The notes under the pieces are model-generated. The model was not told where the DNA came from and did no database searches. It saw only the letters and a list, made by a program, of their open reading frames with translations. From positions 1,678,001 to 1,742,000 of the forward strand of contig NZ_CP007440.1 in the NCBI RefSeq assembly GCF_001579845.1: a stretch of DNA of 64,000 nt, in the 5' to 3' direction. The translations under genes and the position numbers were made by a program. Position 1 is the first letter of the stretch. Each line of letters starts with the position of its first letter. Source of the stretch: Rhodoplanes sp. Z2-YC6860 (GTDB lineage: Bacteria; Pseudomonadota; Alphaproteobacteria; Rhizobiales; Xanthobacteraceae). Shown here piece by piece: positions 45,401 to 53,143 of this stretch.

Positions 45401-45691
45401 TTAAATATCGCCTCGGCTTCGCAGCGCCCCGAGGTGCTCGTTGATGCGGAACACGATCAGGATGAACTCCGAGGCGATGCGGGCAAAGATGATGCCTGCC
45501 ATGGCGCCGACGATCGCGGCGAGCAGCATCAGGATGCCGGCGCCGGGGCTGATCACGATCAGCCGGAACGCCTGGGCGATCCCCGACAGCCCGAACAGGA
45601 TGATGATCGCGACCGCAAGCCAGAAGAACAGCTTGATGATCGACGGAGTCACAAACCGCTCCCACTGAAACAGGTCGTTGAAGCTGAACAT
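45401..45691 (-). CDS. DUF4282-type small membrane protein
   Basis: A 96-residue protein. The start FSFNDLFQWERFVTPSIIKLFFW (in part) is the DUF4282 pattern, with a short soluble region and then two hydrophobic helices near residues 18-36 and 50-75, and the closing FILIVFRINEHLGALR. Function unknown. It is convergent with ychF and separated from it by the 138-base palindrome. Confidence 0.85.
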   Translation of the reverse strand: MFSFNDLFQWERFVTPSIIKLFFWLAVAIIILFGLSGIAQAFRLIVISPGAGILMLLAAIVGAMAGIIFARIASEFILIVFRINEHLGALRSRGDI

Positions 45692-45828
45692 AAATCCTCC
45701 TGCCGCCCGGAAGCCTTCGACGAATCTAGCAATCCAAAACGATCATGTCCGATTCGTGCCGTTAATGCGGCAGATCGGACGCGATGTGAAGCCCTGTCGA
45801 AAACCGGCATTGTGGCCGGTGGATTGGC

Positions 45829-46146
45829 TCAGAGCCCCAGGCTTCGGACCAGGGCCGCAATGGCCGTGCCGGCCAGCATGGCGGCGAGGGCGCTGCGCGT
45901 GAACGCCATCACCAGCGCGGCCGTGCCGACCGCGATCCAGATGCGCGGTCCCGCCGTGGCCGTGCTGGACCAGGTGCTCGCGGCAACGATCGAGATCAGC
46001 ACCGACACCGACATATATTTGAGAAAGGCTTCGATGCGCGGTGTGATGGCGACGGTGGACATGATCCAGACGCCGCCGAGCCGCGTCGCCATCGTGACGA
46101 TCGCCAGAAGGGTGACGGCGGCGATCGCCGCAACGGTGTCAACCAT
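45829..46146 (-). CDS. azlD: AzlD-family branched-chain amino acid exporter small subunit
   Basis: A 105-residue membrane protein with three to four hydrophobic helices (VAAIAAVTLLAIVTMATRLGG in part; YMSVSVLISIVAAS; IWIAVGTAALVMAF; LAAMLAGTAIAALV). ATG 46146 lies inside the last codons of azlC (8-base overlap), the standard arrangement of the two-subunit AzlCD system that exports branched-chain amino acids or analogues. Confidence 0.88.
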   Translation of the reverse strand: MVDTVAAIAAVTLLAIVTMATRLGGVWIMSTVAITPRIEAFLKYMSVSVLISIVAASTWSSTATAGPRIWIAVGTAALVMAFTRSALAAMLAGTAIAALVRSLGL

Positions 46147-46876
46147 GGCGCCACACGCCCACAGCGCCTCCCGCGAGCGCGCCGGCGACGATGTGCCAGC
46201 CCGGCGGCAGCAGATAGGTGCCGGCGATTGCGACGGTCGCGGCGGCGATCCATGGCAACAGGTCGGCGGCCCCCTTGAATTGCCCGACAATCACCGCGGT
46301 GAAATAGGCCACCATCACGGCGTCGAAACCGAAGCGCGACACGTCGCCCAGCAGCGAGCCCGCCAAGGCGCCGGCGGCCGAGCTCGCGATCCACATGATC
46401 CACATGACGAGACCGCTGCCGAACAGCACGCCCGCGTCCATCTCGCCGCGATCCTGAGCCGCCATGGTGTAGGCAAAGTTCGCGTCGTTGATCAGACACA
46501 GCGCAGCGAACCGTCGGAAAATGGGAATCCGCAGCAGCCATGGCGCGAGCGCCGCCCCGAGCAGGATGTGGCGCGCATTGACCGCGAGGACCGTCAGCGC
46601 GAGCGTCGCCAGCGGCAGCGGCGCGTGCCAGAGGTCCAGCGCTGCGAACTGCGACGCGCCGGCGAAGATCGCGATGCTCATGAAGATGCTGATGCCCGGC
46701 GCGATGCCCTTGGCCGAGGCGGCAACGCCGAAGGCCAGGCCGAACGGGATCACGAATGCCGCAACGGGCGCAATCTCGATCGCGCCGCGCCGCACGCCGT
46801 GCGCGGTGAAACGCGGGTGTCGGAGTCTGTGTGAATCGCCCGGTTGGTCGGCCATGTCGTCCGGCATGGACGTCAT
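46139..46876 (-). CDS. azlC: AzlC-family branched-chain amino acid exporter large subunit
   Basis: A 245-residue inner-membrane protein. The AzlC core starts near residue 35 (PFGLAFGVAASAKGI), continues with FAGASQFAALDLW, LAVNARHILLGAALAPWL (in part) and LINDANFAYTM, and has about six hydrophobic segments. ATG 46876 or ATG 46855 may start it; neither has a strong ribosome-binding site. It overlaps azlD and forms a complex with it. No regulator is adjacent. Confidence 0.92.
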   Translation of the reverse strand: MTSMPDDMADQPGDSHRLRHPRFTAHGVRRGAIEIAPVAAFVIPFGLAFGVAASAKGIAPGISIFMSIAIFAGASQFAALDLWHAPLPLATLALTVLAVNARHILLGAALAPWLLRIPIFRRFAALCLINDANFAYTMAAQDRGEMDAGVLFGSGLVMWIMWIASSAAGALAGSLLGDVSRFGFDAVMVAYFTAVIVGQFKGAADLLPWIAAATVAIAGTYLLPPGWHIVAGALAGGAVGVWRHG

Positions 46877-46925
46877 TTGAGGCAGCGCGGCCGATCAATC
46901 AAGCCGCGGCTGTGCTGTGGACGAT

Positions 46926-47771
46926 CTAATCCCGGCCGTTCGTCGCGCCCTTGTCGGTCCACTTCGGCGGAAGTCCGAGGTTGTCGCCGACCATGCCGAC
47001 CAGACCGGGCGCTCGTCCAAAGGACTCGCAGGCCGGATACTTCGGGGCGCCGCCGAGAAGGGCCTTCAGGCGCGCGTGCGACGGCATCGATGGCGGCGCA
47101 CCGAATGGCGTCGCGCCTTTGACCAGCAGCATGCTGAAGTCGCCGCCGAAGTCGGCCGCCAGGCTGTAGGCATCGGCCTCTTCCGCGACTCGTCCGGAGC
47201 CCATGAATGCAGTGGCGCCACGCCCCCAGATCATTGCGGCTTTCTGATTGCCCTGCGGATCGCGCGCCTCGGCTTCCAGCGACAGGCTGCCGAGCCCGAT
47301 CGGGATGCGCGGCACGGGGACAGGCACGCCGGGCAGCAGCACGGACTTGGCGACCGATGCGCCTTTGGAAAAGCCGACCGCGATCGGGTCGGTCGGATTC
47401 ACGTGCGTCACGATGGCGTGGATCGTGAGATCGGCGGGCTGCGACGGGTCGACCACCTCGAAGCGCTCGCTCAGGCCTGTGCACAAGCTTCGGTCGACGG
47501 CGTTGGTGACGAGATTGCGCTGCTCTTCGGTGAAGGGCGTGGGCGCCGCGCTTGAAAATGTGGTCGGCACGATGGCCACGGTTTTTGCCGCGAGCACATC
47601 GTCCTTGTGCACATTCAGCAGCGTGCGGGTGAGCAGCCCATCCGAGGGCTTCAGATTGTCATAGGAACGAAGCGACCCGGCACGGTCCAGCGGCGCGCTC
47701 GCGCAGCCGCCGGCCAACAAGCTCAGCGACACCACCGCTGACCAGAGCCGCAGCGTTCCGGGGCGCTGCAT
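46926..47771 (-). CDS. Hypothetical lipoprotein, DUF3313-like
   Basis: A 281-residue predicted lipoprotein. ATG 47771 is chosen because it places the signal at the N-terminus, with lipobox LAGGC at about residue 23; an ATG at 47849 adds 26 residues. The chain has the DUF3313-like layout: a YDNLKPSDG start, VAIVPTTFSS, a central VDRSLCTGLSERFEVVDP (in part) and GLGSLSLEAEARDPQG. Function unknown. It is divergent from a TetR gene, and the palindrome at 47899 lies in its upstream region, so TetR control is possible. Confidence 0.6.
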   Translation of the reverse strand: MQRPGTLRLWSAVVSLSLLAGGCASAPLDRAGSLRSYDNLKPSDGLLTRTLLNVHKDDVLAAKTVAIVPTTFSSAAPTPFTEEQRNLVTNAVDRSLCTGLSERFEVVDPSQPADLTIHAIVTHVNPTDPIAVGFSKGASVAKSVLLPGVPVPVPRIPIGLGSLSLEAEARDPQGNQKAAMIWGRGATAFMGSGRVAEEADAYSLAADFGGDFSMLLVKGATPFGAPPSMPSHARLKALLGGAPKYPACESFGRAPGLVGMVGDNLGLPPKWTDKGATNGRD

Positions 47772-47898
47772 GCGAGCGCCGGGCGGCGAACGCCACGGCA
47801 GATGAACCTGATGACAGGCAGGAGCCGGGATCGTCGCCATTGCACACACTGTCGCCCCGCGCTTCGATCGAAGCGCATTCGGTGAGGAAGCTCGATAA

Positions 47899-47913
47899 TC
47901 GCACTGAGTGTAA
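47899..47913. promoter_or_regulatory. Candidate TetR operator, distal copy
   Basis: TCGCACTGAGTGTAA matches the proximal palindrome TTACACTGGGTGTAA at 12 of 15 positions. It lies 128 bases before the divergent lipoprotein start. Confidence 0.5.
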
Positions 47914-48007
47914 AAATATTTGGTGGCTGCTTTATGGCGGACCTGCGCGGCCGATGCGGTCGCGGTTGGCTTGGGCTCCCCTGGCCGTCGCGCTCATCAA
48001 GTCATTG

Positions 48008-48022
48008 TTACACTGGGTGTAA
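48008..48022. promoter_or_regulatory. Candidate TetR operator, proximal copy
   Basis: TTACAC-TGG-GTGTAA is a perfect 6+3+6 inverted repeat ending 30 bases before the TetR start codon. It resembles operators of AcrR-like TetR proteins. Confidence 0.6.
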
Positions 48023-48052
48023 TTCTCGACGGAATTATGCGAGAACCGCGTC

Positions 48053-48679
48053 ATGCGTGAGGCCACCTCCAGGCATGTCACCCCCGGGCATGCCGCACCC
48101 AGGCCGGAAGGACTGCGCGAGCGGAAGCGGCGCGAGACGTTTCAGCGGATCGCCGATGCCGGCCTGCGCCTGTTTCTCGCCAAGGGCTACGAGGCGACGA
48201 CGCTCGACGAGATCGCTGCTGCCGCCGGCATTTCCCGCAGGACGTTCTTTTATTATTTCGAGAGCAAGGATGATGTCCTCCTCGCCCAATTGACCGGCTA
48301 TGAGGAGATCATCAAAGAGTCGATTCTTGAAAAATCGCCGGCCGAGGCGCCGATCGATGTTGCGTGCCATGCGCTGCAGAAGGCCGCGGCCCGGTTTCCG
48401 GCGTCCCAGTCGCTGGCATTCGCGCGGCTGATGCGTGAACGCCAGGCGCTGCGCGCACGGCAGCACGGAATTGGTTTTCTGCGGTTCGAGCAGGTTCTGT
48501 ACGAGACGCTGCGTGAGTTGTGGCCGGCAAAAGGGCGCCGCGACCGCTTGCGTCTGGTCGCGATGGCGGCGATGTGCGCGATGCGCCTCGCCAGCGATAC
48601 CTGGATCGAGGAGGACGGCAAGCGTCCGCTCTCGAAATACATCCAAGACGCCTTCAGAGATTTGAAATCCGAAATTTGA
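48053..48679 (+). CDS. TetR/AcrR-family transcriptional regulator
   Basis: A 208-residue repressor. The HTH is residues 24-75: RKRRETFQRIADAGLRLFLAKGY (in part), TTLDEIAAAAGISRRTFFYYFESKDDVL (in part), with the canonical FFYYF recognition helix. The C-terminal ligand domain is of the AcrR C-17 type. Two copies of a TTACAC-type palindrome precede it, fitting autorepression and control of the divergent lipoprotein. The Bug-LLM-hydrolase genes start about 100 bases downstream on the same strand. Confidence 0.94.
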   Translation: MREATSRHVTPGHAAPRPEGLRERKRRETFQRIADAGLRLFLAKGYEATTLDEIAAAAGISRRTFFYYFESKDDVLLAQLTGYEEIIKESILEKSPAEAPIDVACHALQKAAARFPASQSLAFARLMRERQALRARQHGIGFLRFEQVLYETLRELWPAKGRRDRLRLVAMAAMCAMRLASDTWIEEDGKRPLSKYIQDAFRDLKSEI

Positions 48680-48786
48680 TCGCGGTGGCCCGCCGCGCGG
48701 GGTGCGGCCTGAAGCGCGCTTCCGATTTTGCGCGACCAGCATACAATCACGGCAACGACACAGAAGCCTGTCAGGGAGGATAAGCC

Positions 48787-49764
48787 ATGCTGCATCGGTT
48801 GATCGGCGTCATCGCGCTTGCGTTTGTTGGGGTGTGCGGCTTGTCGGCCCATGCCGGCGCGCAGACTTACCCGGCGCGGCCCGTCACCATCGTGGTGCCG
48901 AATGCCGCGGGCGGCGGCACCGACACGGTGGCGCGGCTGATCGCCGATCAGCTCTCGAAACAGATGAACCAGAGTTTCGTCGTCGAAAACAAGACTGGCG
49001 CCGGCATGGTGGTGGGAACGCTCGCCGTCGCGAAGGCTGCGCCTGACGGCTACATGCTGCTGACCGGATTGAACGGCAATCTGACCGTGAATCCCAGCCT
49101 CTACGCGAAGCTTCCTTACGATGCGGTGGCCGATTTCAGGCCCGTCGCCATGCTGGCGGAATACCCGTTCATGGTCGTCGTGAACAACGATCTGCCGGTG
49201 CACTCGATCAAAGAACTGATCGCCTATCTCAAGGCCAATGCCGGCAAGGTCGACTATGCGTCGGCCGGCAACGGCACGGGTCAGCATCTGGCGGCCGAGC
49301 TGTTCAAGATGATGACCGGCACCGAGATGACTCACGTCGCCTATCGCGGCGCGCAGCCGGCTTATCAGGACGTGATCTCCGGCCGCGTGCCGGTGTTCTT
49401 CGACAACATGTCGACCGCCATGAGTCTCGCCCAGGGCGGCAAGGTGCGGGCCCTGGCCGTCACCTCGAAGACGCGCTCGTCGCTGATGCCGGATGTCCCG
49501 ACGATGGAGGAGGCCGGTCTGCCGGGTTACGAGTACCACACCTGGTTCGGTCTCTGGGCGCCGAAGGCAACGCCCGACGCCATTGTCGAAAAGCTCAACG
49601 CCGAAGTGAAGAAGGCCTTGGCGGAGCCGTCCGTCCAGCAGCGCATCGCCGCCCAGGCCGGTGCTCCCTCGCACATGGAGCTGAAGGACATCGATCCTTT
49701 CGTGAAGGCCGAGATCGAGAAGTGGGCCGCGGTCGTCAAGCGCGCCGGCATCAAGGTGGAATGA
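48787..49764 (+). CDS. Bug-family tripartite tricarboxylate receptor
   Basis: A 325-residue periplasmic receptor. GGGAGG lies ten bases before the ATG. Signal peptide ends near HAGAQTYP. Bug blocks: YPARPVTIVVPNAAGGGTD (in part), VENKTGAGM, KAAPDGYML, KLPYDAVADFRPV, SSLMPDVPTMEEAGLPG (in part) and LWAPKATPD. It leads a probable operon with an LLM monooxygenase and an alpha/beta hydrolase, mirroring the LLM/Bug pairing at 12.7-14.9 kb. No permease genes are present. Confidence 0.93.
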   Translation: MLHRLIGVIALAFVGVCGLSAHAGAQTYPARPVTIVVPNAAGGGTDTVARLIADQLSKQMNQSFVVENKTGAGMVVGTLAVAKAAPDGYMLLTGLNGNLTVNPSLYAKLPYDAVADFRPVAMLAEYPFMVVVNNDLPVHSIKELIAYLKANAGKVDYASAGNGTGQHLAAELFKMMTGTEMTHVAYRGAQPAYQDVISGRVPVFFDNMSTAMSLAQGGKVRALAVTSKTRSSLMPDVPTMEEAGLPGYEYHTWFGLWAPKATPDAIVEKLNAEVKKALAEPSVQQRIAAQAGAPSHMELKDIDPFVKAEIEKWAAVVKRAGIKVE

Positions 49765-49890
49765 TCGGTGGGACGTCGCAGCTATGACAAGTCGCGCTGA
49801 CTGCGATGCGCGCGGCGTGGCGCCTGCGCGTTGAGCCGTGGCGCACGGCCACGTAGCTTACCAAACAACAGCCGCATCCAAGGAGCGTCC

Positions 49891-51120
49891 ATGAAAGTCT
49901 GCATGTTCCACCTGATGCCGTATCGGGATCTGCCTGCCGACTTCGAGGACCGCTACCAGACCGCCTATGTCGATCCGCTGTGGTTCGATGTCGCCGACGC
50001 CGACAAGGTGGGCGAATACTACAACGACACGCTGGATGAGATTCTGCACGCGGCCTCGGCCGGGTTCCACGGCGTCTGCACCAACCAGCACCATCAGAAC
50101 GCCTACGGCTTCATGGCCAATCCGAGCCTGATGGGCTCGGTGCTGGCGCGGGCGACCCGCGGCCAGAACGTCGCGATCATCCAGCTTGGCTCGACGCTGC
50201 CTTCGACCAGCCCGCCGACCCGCATCGCCGAGGAATATGCGATGCTCGACTGTATCAGCGGCGGCCGGCTGATCGCGGGATTTCCGACCGGCCTGCCGAC
50301 CGATGCCGTGATCTCCAACGGCGTCGTTCCGATCGAGCAGCGCGAGCGCTACCGCGAGGCGCTGAGCCTCGTGCTGAAGGCGTGGTCGGCGAAGGACTTC
50401 TTCGCCTGGAACGGCAAGCATTATCAGCTCGGCAAGGTGAACCTGTGGCCGCGGCCGATCCAGCAGCCGCATCCGCCGATCTGGATTCCGGGCTCCGGCA
50501 TTTCATCGACGGCGGAGTACGTGGTCAGCAACGACTACTGCTTCTGCCATCTCAGCTATCACGGCGCCAAGAACGCCACCTACACGGCCGACCGCTACTG
50601 GGAACTGGCCGCGAAGAAAGGCCGCGACGACAATCCGTATCGCTACACGTTTCTGCAGCTGATCGGCGTCGCGGACACCGACGCCGAGGCCGAAGAGCTC
50701 TACGCGCCGCACGTCGAGTATTTCTTCCGCAAGCTGCTGCACACGCCGTCGCACTATCAGCAAATTCCGGGCTGTCTCGAATACCCGGCGCTGGTGCAGG
50801 CGCTCACCAACAATCCGCGCGGCGGCTTCAACCTGCGCGAAATGCGGGCGCGCGATTTCTACGACAACGGCTTCGTGATCGTCGGCAGCGCGAAGACCGT
50901 GCGCGATCAGCTGGTCGAGCACATGAAGCGCCTCCGTGTCGGCCACCTGCTGACGCTGCTGCACTTCGGCTCGATGCCGACGGATCTCTGCAAGCGCAAC
51001 ATCGACCTGTTCGCGCGTGACGTGATGCCGTCGCTGCAGGGCCTGTGGAGCGACTACGAGGATCGCTGGTGGCCCGAACGTCTCAAGGCCTCCTCGCGCG
51101 CCATGGCCGCGGCCGAGTAG
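49891..51120 (+). CDS. LLM class flavin-dependent oxidoreductase (luciferase-like monooxygenase)
   Basis: A 409-residue FMN-dependent TIM-barrel enzyme. ATG 49891 follows AAGGAG. Family segments: NQHHQNAYGFMANPSLMGS (in part) near residue 68, IIQLGSTLPSTSPPTRIAEE (in part), MLDCISGGRLIAGFPTGLP (in part), WNGKHYQLG, PHPPIWIPGSGI and FVIVGSAKTVRDQL. It is about 45 residues longer than the one at 13.8 kb and belongs to another branch. Its neighbour is an alpha/beta hydrolase, as in pathways where a monooxygenase opens a ring or carbonyl and a hydrolase cleaves the product. Substrate unknown. Confidence 0.9.
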   Translation: MKVCMFHLMPYRDLPADFEDRYQTAYVDPLWFDVADADKVGEYYNDTLDEILHAASAGFHGVCTNQHHQNAYGFMANPSLMGSVLARATRGQNVAIIQLGSTLPSTSPPTRIAEEYAMLDCISGGRLIAGFPTGLPTDAVISNGVVPIEQRERYREALSLVLKAWSAKDFFAWNGKHYQLGKVNLWPRPIQQPHPPIWIPGSGISSTAEYVVSNDYCFCHLSYHGAKNATYTADRYWELAAKKGRDDNPYRYTFLQLIGVADTDAEAEELYAPHVEYFFRKLLHTPSHYQQIPGCLEYPALVQALTNNPRGGFNLREMRARDFYDNGFVIVGSAKTVRDQLVEHMKRLRVGHLLTLLHFGSMPTDLCKRNIDLFARDVMPSLQGLWSDYEDRWWPERLKASSRAMAAAE

Positions 51121-51135
51121 CGGCGGAGAACAGTC

Positions 51136-51936
51136 ATGGCGTCTTCCGAAACGCGCAGGCTCAAGCTCTGGCAGGGCCGGATCGAAACCGATGTCGAGAT
51201 CGCCGGCAGCGGCCCGCCGCTGCTTTATCTGCACGGGCCTTGGGGGCTGGCGCCGGACCGGGCCTTTGCGGCGCGGCTTGCCAGCCGGCACACCGTCTAT
51301 GCCCCGCGGTTTCCCGGCACGACGCCGGGCGACTCCGAAGGAGCGCACGCGCTCGATAGCTGGCTCGATCTTGCCGTCTACCACGCCGAGTTGCTCGATG
51401 CGCTGAAGCTCGATGCGCCCATCGTCGTCGGCCATTCCTTTGGCGGGCTCCTTGCTGCTGAACTTGCAGCCGCGATGCCACGCTCGGCCGCGCGTTTGGT
51501 GCTGATCGATCCGGTCGGGCTTTGGCGGGACGATCTGCCGGTGAAGAACTGGATGATCCTGAGCGAGCGCGAGCGCAAAGCCACGCTGTTCGCCGATCCC
51601 GAGGGCGAAGCCGCGAAAAAGTTCTTCGCCGTGCCGGGCGATCCCGCCGGACGGGTCGACACGCTGTCCCAGTTGATCTGGTCGCAGGCCTGCACCGGCA
51701 AGTTCGTCTGGCCGTTGCCCGATCGCGGACTGAAGCACCGGATCCATCGCATCGCCGCGCCAACCCTGATCGTCTGGGGCAAGGCCGACCGTGTGATCGA
51801 CCCGGCCTATGCGCAGGAGTTCGCCAAGCGGATCGCCGGTGCGAAGCCGCTCATGATCGACAGCGCCGGACATCTGCCGCATCTCGAGAAGTTCGAGCTT
51901 GTGGCCAAAGCAATCCAGGAGTTTGCCGGCGGTTGA
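51136..51936 (+). CDS. Alpha/beta hydrolase
   Basis: A 266-residue hydrolase fold enzyme. Nucleophile elbow GHSFGG near residue 98 (serine), oxyanion region LYLHGPWG near residue 27, an aspartate in VWGKADRVIDP near residue 215 and the catalytic histidine in SAGHLPHLEKFE near residue 245. Substrate could be an ester, lactone or carbon-carbon bond of a ring-fission product. It starts 15 bases after the LLM gene with GGCGGAG before its ATG, so both are co-translated. Confidence 0.92.
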   Translation: MASSETRRLKLWQGRIETDVEIAGSGPPLLYLHGPWGLAPDRAFAARLASRHTVYAPRFPGTTPGDSEGAHALDSWLDLAVYHAELLDALKLDAPIVVGHSFGGLLAAELAAAMPRSAARLVLIDPVGLWRDDLPVKNWMILSERERKATLFADPEGEAAKKFFAVPGDPAGRVDTLSQLIWSQACTGKFVWPLPDRGLKHRIHRIAAPTLIVWGKADRVIDPAYAQEFAKRIAGAKPLMIDSAGHLPHLEKFELVAKAIQEFAGG

Positions 51937-52041
51937 ACAGAGCAACAAACCGCGTAAAGCGATCCAACGGGTGGAATGTATTATAGCGAGCACTGCGTCG
52001 GTCAGAAGGTGGACGAGCGACTGAAGAACAGGGGCCCCCTT

Positions 52042-52800
52042 ATGAAAATTCTTGCCATCGCAACATTCGCAACGCTGCTGGCCTGGCCTCACGCCGCCGC
52101 AGCCCAAATCAAGGTGCTGATGTCGGGCGGCTTCTCCGGCGCCTACGAGCAATTGTTGCCGGAGTTCGAGCGGACGAGCGGCATCAAGGTCACGACCGGA
52201 TCGGGCGCGTCACAGGGCACGGGGCCGCAGACGATCGGCGGGCAGCTCGCAAGTGGCAGCACGGCGGACGTGGTGATCCTGTCGAAGGAGGGCCTCGAGG
52301 AGCTGGTTGCCGCCAAACGGATTGCCACGGGTACAGAAGTGAACCTCGCGCGCGTCGGCTTGGGCGTGGCGGTCAAGGCGGGCACGCCAAAACCGAACGT
52401 CGGCACGGTCGAGGCGTTCAAGCAGGTGGTGTTGGCGGCGCGGACCGTCTCTGGCGCCAGCACGAGCGGCATCTGGCTGCAGAAGGAGCTCTTTCCGCGC
52501 CTTGGCATTGCCGACAAGCTCGACGTCAAGATCGTGCCGCGCGGCACCGGTGCGGTGGCCATGGTCGTCGACGGCAGCGCCGGCGTCGCGGTGATGCCGA
52601 TCAGCGAAATCATCACCGCCAAGGGCGTCGATCTCGCGGGAGCGCTCGCGCCGGAAATCCAGTTTCCCCAAGTGTTCGCCGCCGCGATCGTCGCCGGTTC
52701 GGGTCAGGCCGACAACGCCAGGCGATTGATTGCTTTCCTCTCCTCGCCGCAAGCCGCGGCGGCGATCACGAAGAGCGGAATGGAGCCGATCGGGCGCTAA
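52042..52800 (+). CDS. ModA-like extracellular solute-binding protein
   Basis: A 252-residue periplasmic protein. ATG 52042 gives signal peptide MKILAIATFATLLAW ending at AAAAQ. The fold is of the molybdate-binding ModA type: IKVLMSGGFSGAYEQLLPEFE (in part), GQLASGSTADVVILSKEGLEEL (in part), a GIWLQKELFPRLG helix and VAVMPISEI. No modBC genes follow, and such ModA-like orphans often bind organic or unknown anions. It lies 105 bases after the hydrolase and may be part of the same operon. Confidence 0.8.
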   Translation: MKILAIATFATLLAWPHAAAAQIKVLMSGGFSGAYEQLLPEFERTSGIKVTTGSGASQGTGPQTIGGQLASGSTADVVILSKEGLEELVAAKRIATGTEVNLARVGLGVAVKAGTPKPNVGTVEAFKQVVLAARTVSGASTSGIWLQKELFPRLGIADKLDVKIVPRGTGAVAMVVDGSAGVAVMPISEIITAKGVDLAGALAPEIQFPQVFAAAIVAGSGQADNARRLIAFLSSPQAAAAITKSGMEPIGR

Positions 52801-53143
52801 AGAGGCGAGCCCAGCCAATCATTGTCGTTTGATGCCGCGCCTCGGACTTGGTCGGCCAGATGAATGTCGGCCAGATGAATGTCGGCCAAGTGAATGTCGA
52901 CAGGTGAATAGAGTCTCATGCGCGGCGCACTCTCGAGTTGCGTGCCGGCGGAAAACCAGCTATCGAGGCGCCCCGCAACACCATTGCTTGGAGGCGACCA
53001 TGTTGACGACCGTGCGCTTCCCGGGTTCGACGCGCGACATTTGACGCGCTGCCCGGGATTGATCCCGGGGCGAAATCCTAAAGCCCTCATCTCAATCGAA
53101 TCTGCCTGCGGACCTCTTTGGTTCGCGCTGCCGAATTGTTGTC
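52801..53143. other. Intergenic region with a tandem repeat and a hairpin
   Basis: About 340 bases without a supported gene. It holds a 15-base tandem repeat (52851-52909) and a perfect short palindrome CCCGGGAT-TG-ATCCCGGG (53052-53069) that may be a terminator. ORFs here are short and lack family features. Confidence 0.5.
52851..52909 (+). repeat. Tandem 15-base repeat, four units
   Basis: Two exact units GTCGGCCAGATGAAT, a third with two changes (GTCGGCCAAGTGAAT) and a fourth, shortened unit GTCGACAGGTGAAT. Confidence 0.9.

Noticed and set aside
50503-52152. 549-residue minus-strand open frame
   Set aside because: It is antisense to the LLM monooxygenase, alpha/beta hydrolase and ModA-like genes, all of which have motifs and ribosome-binding sites.
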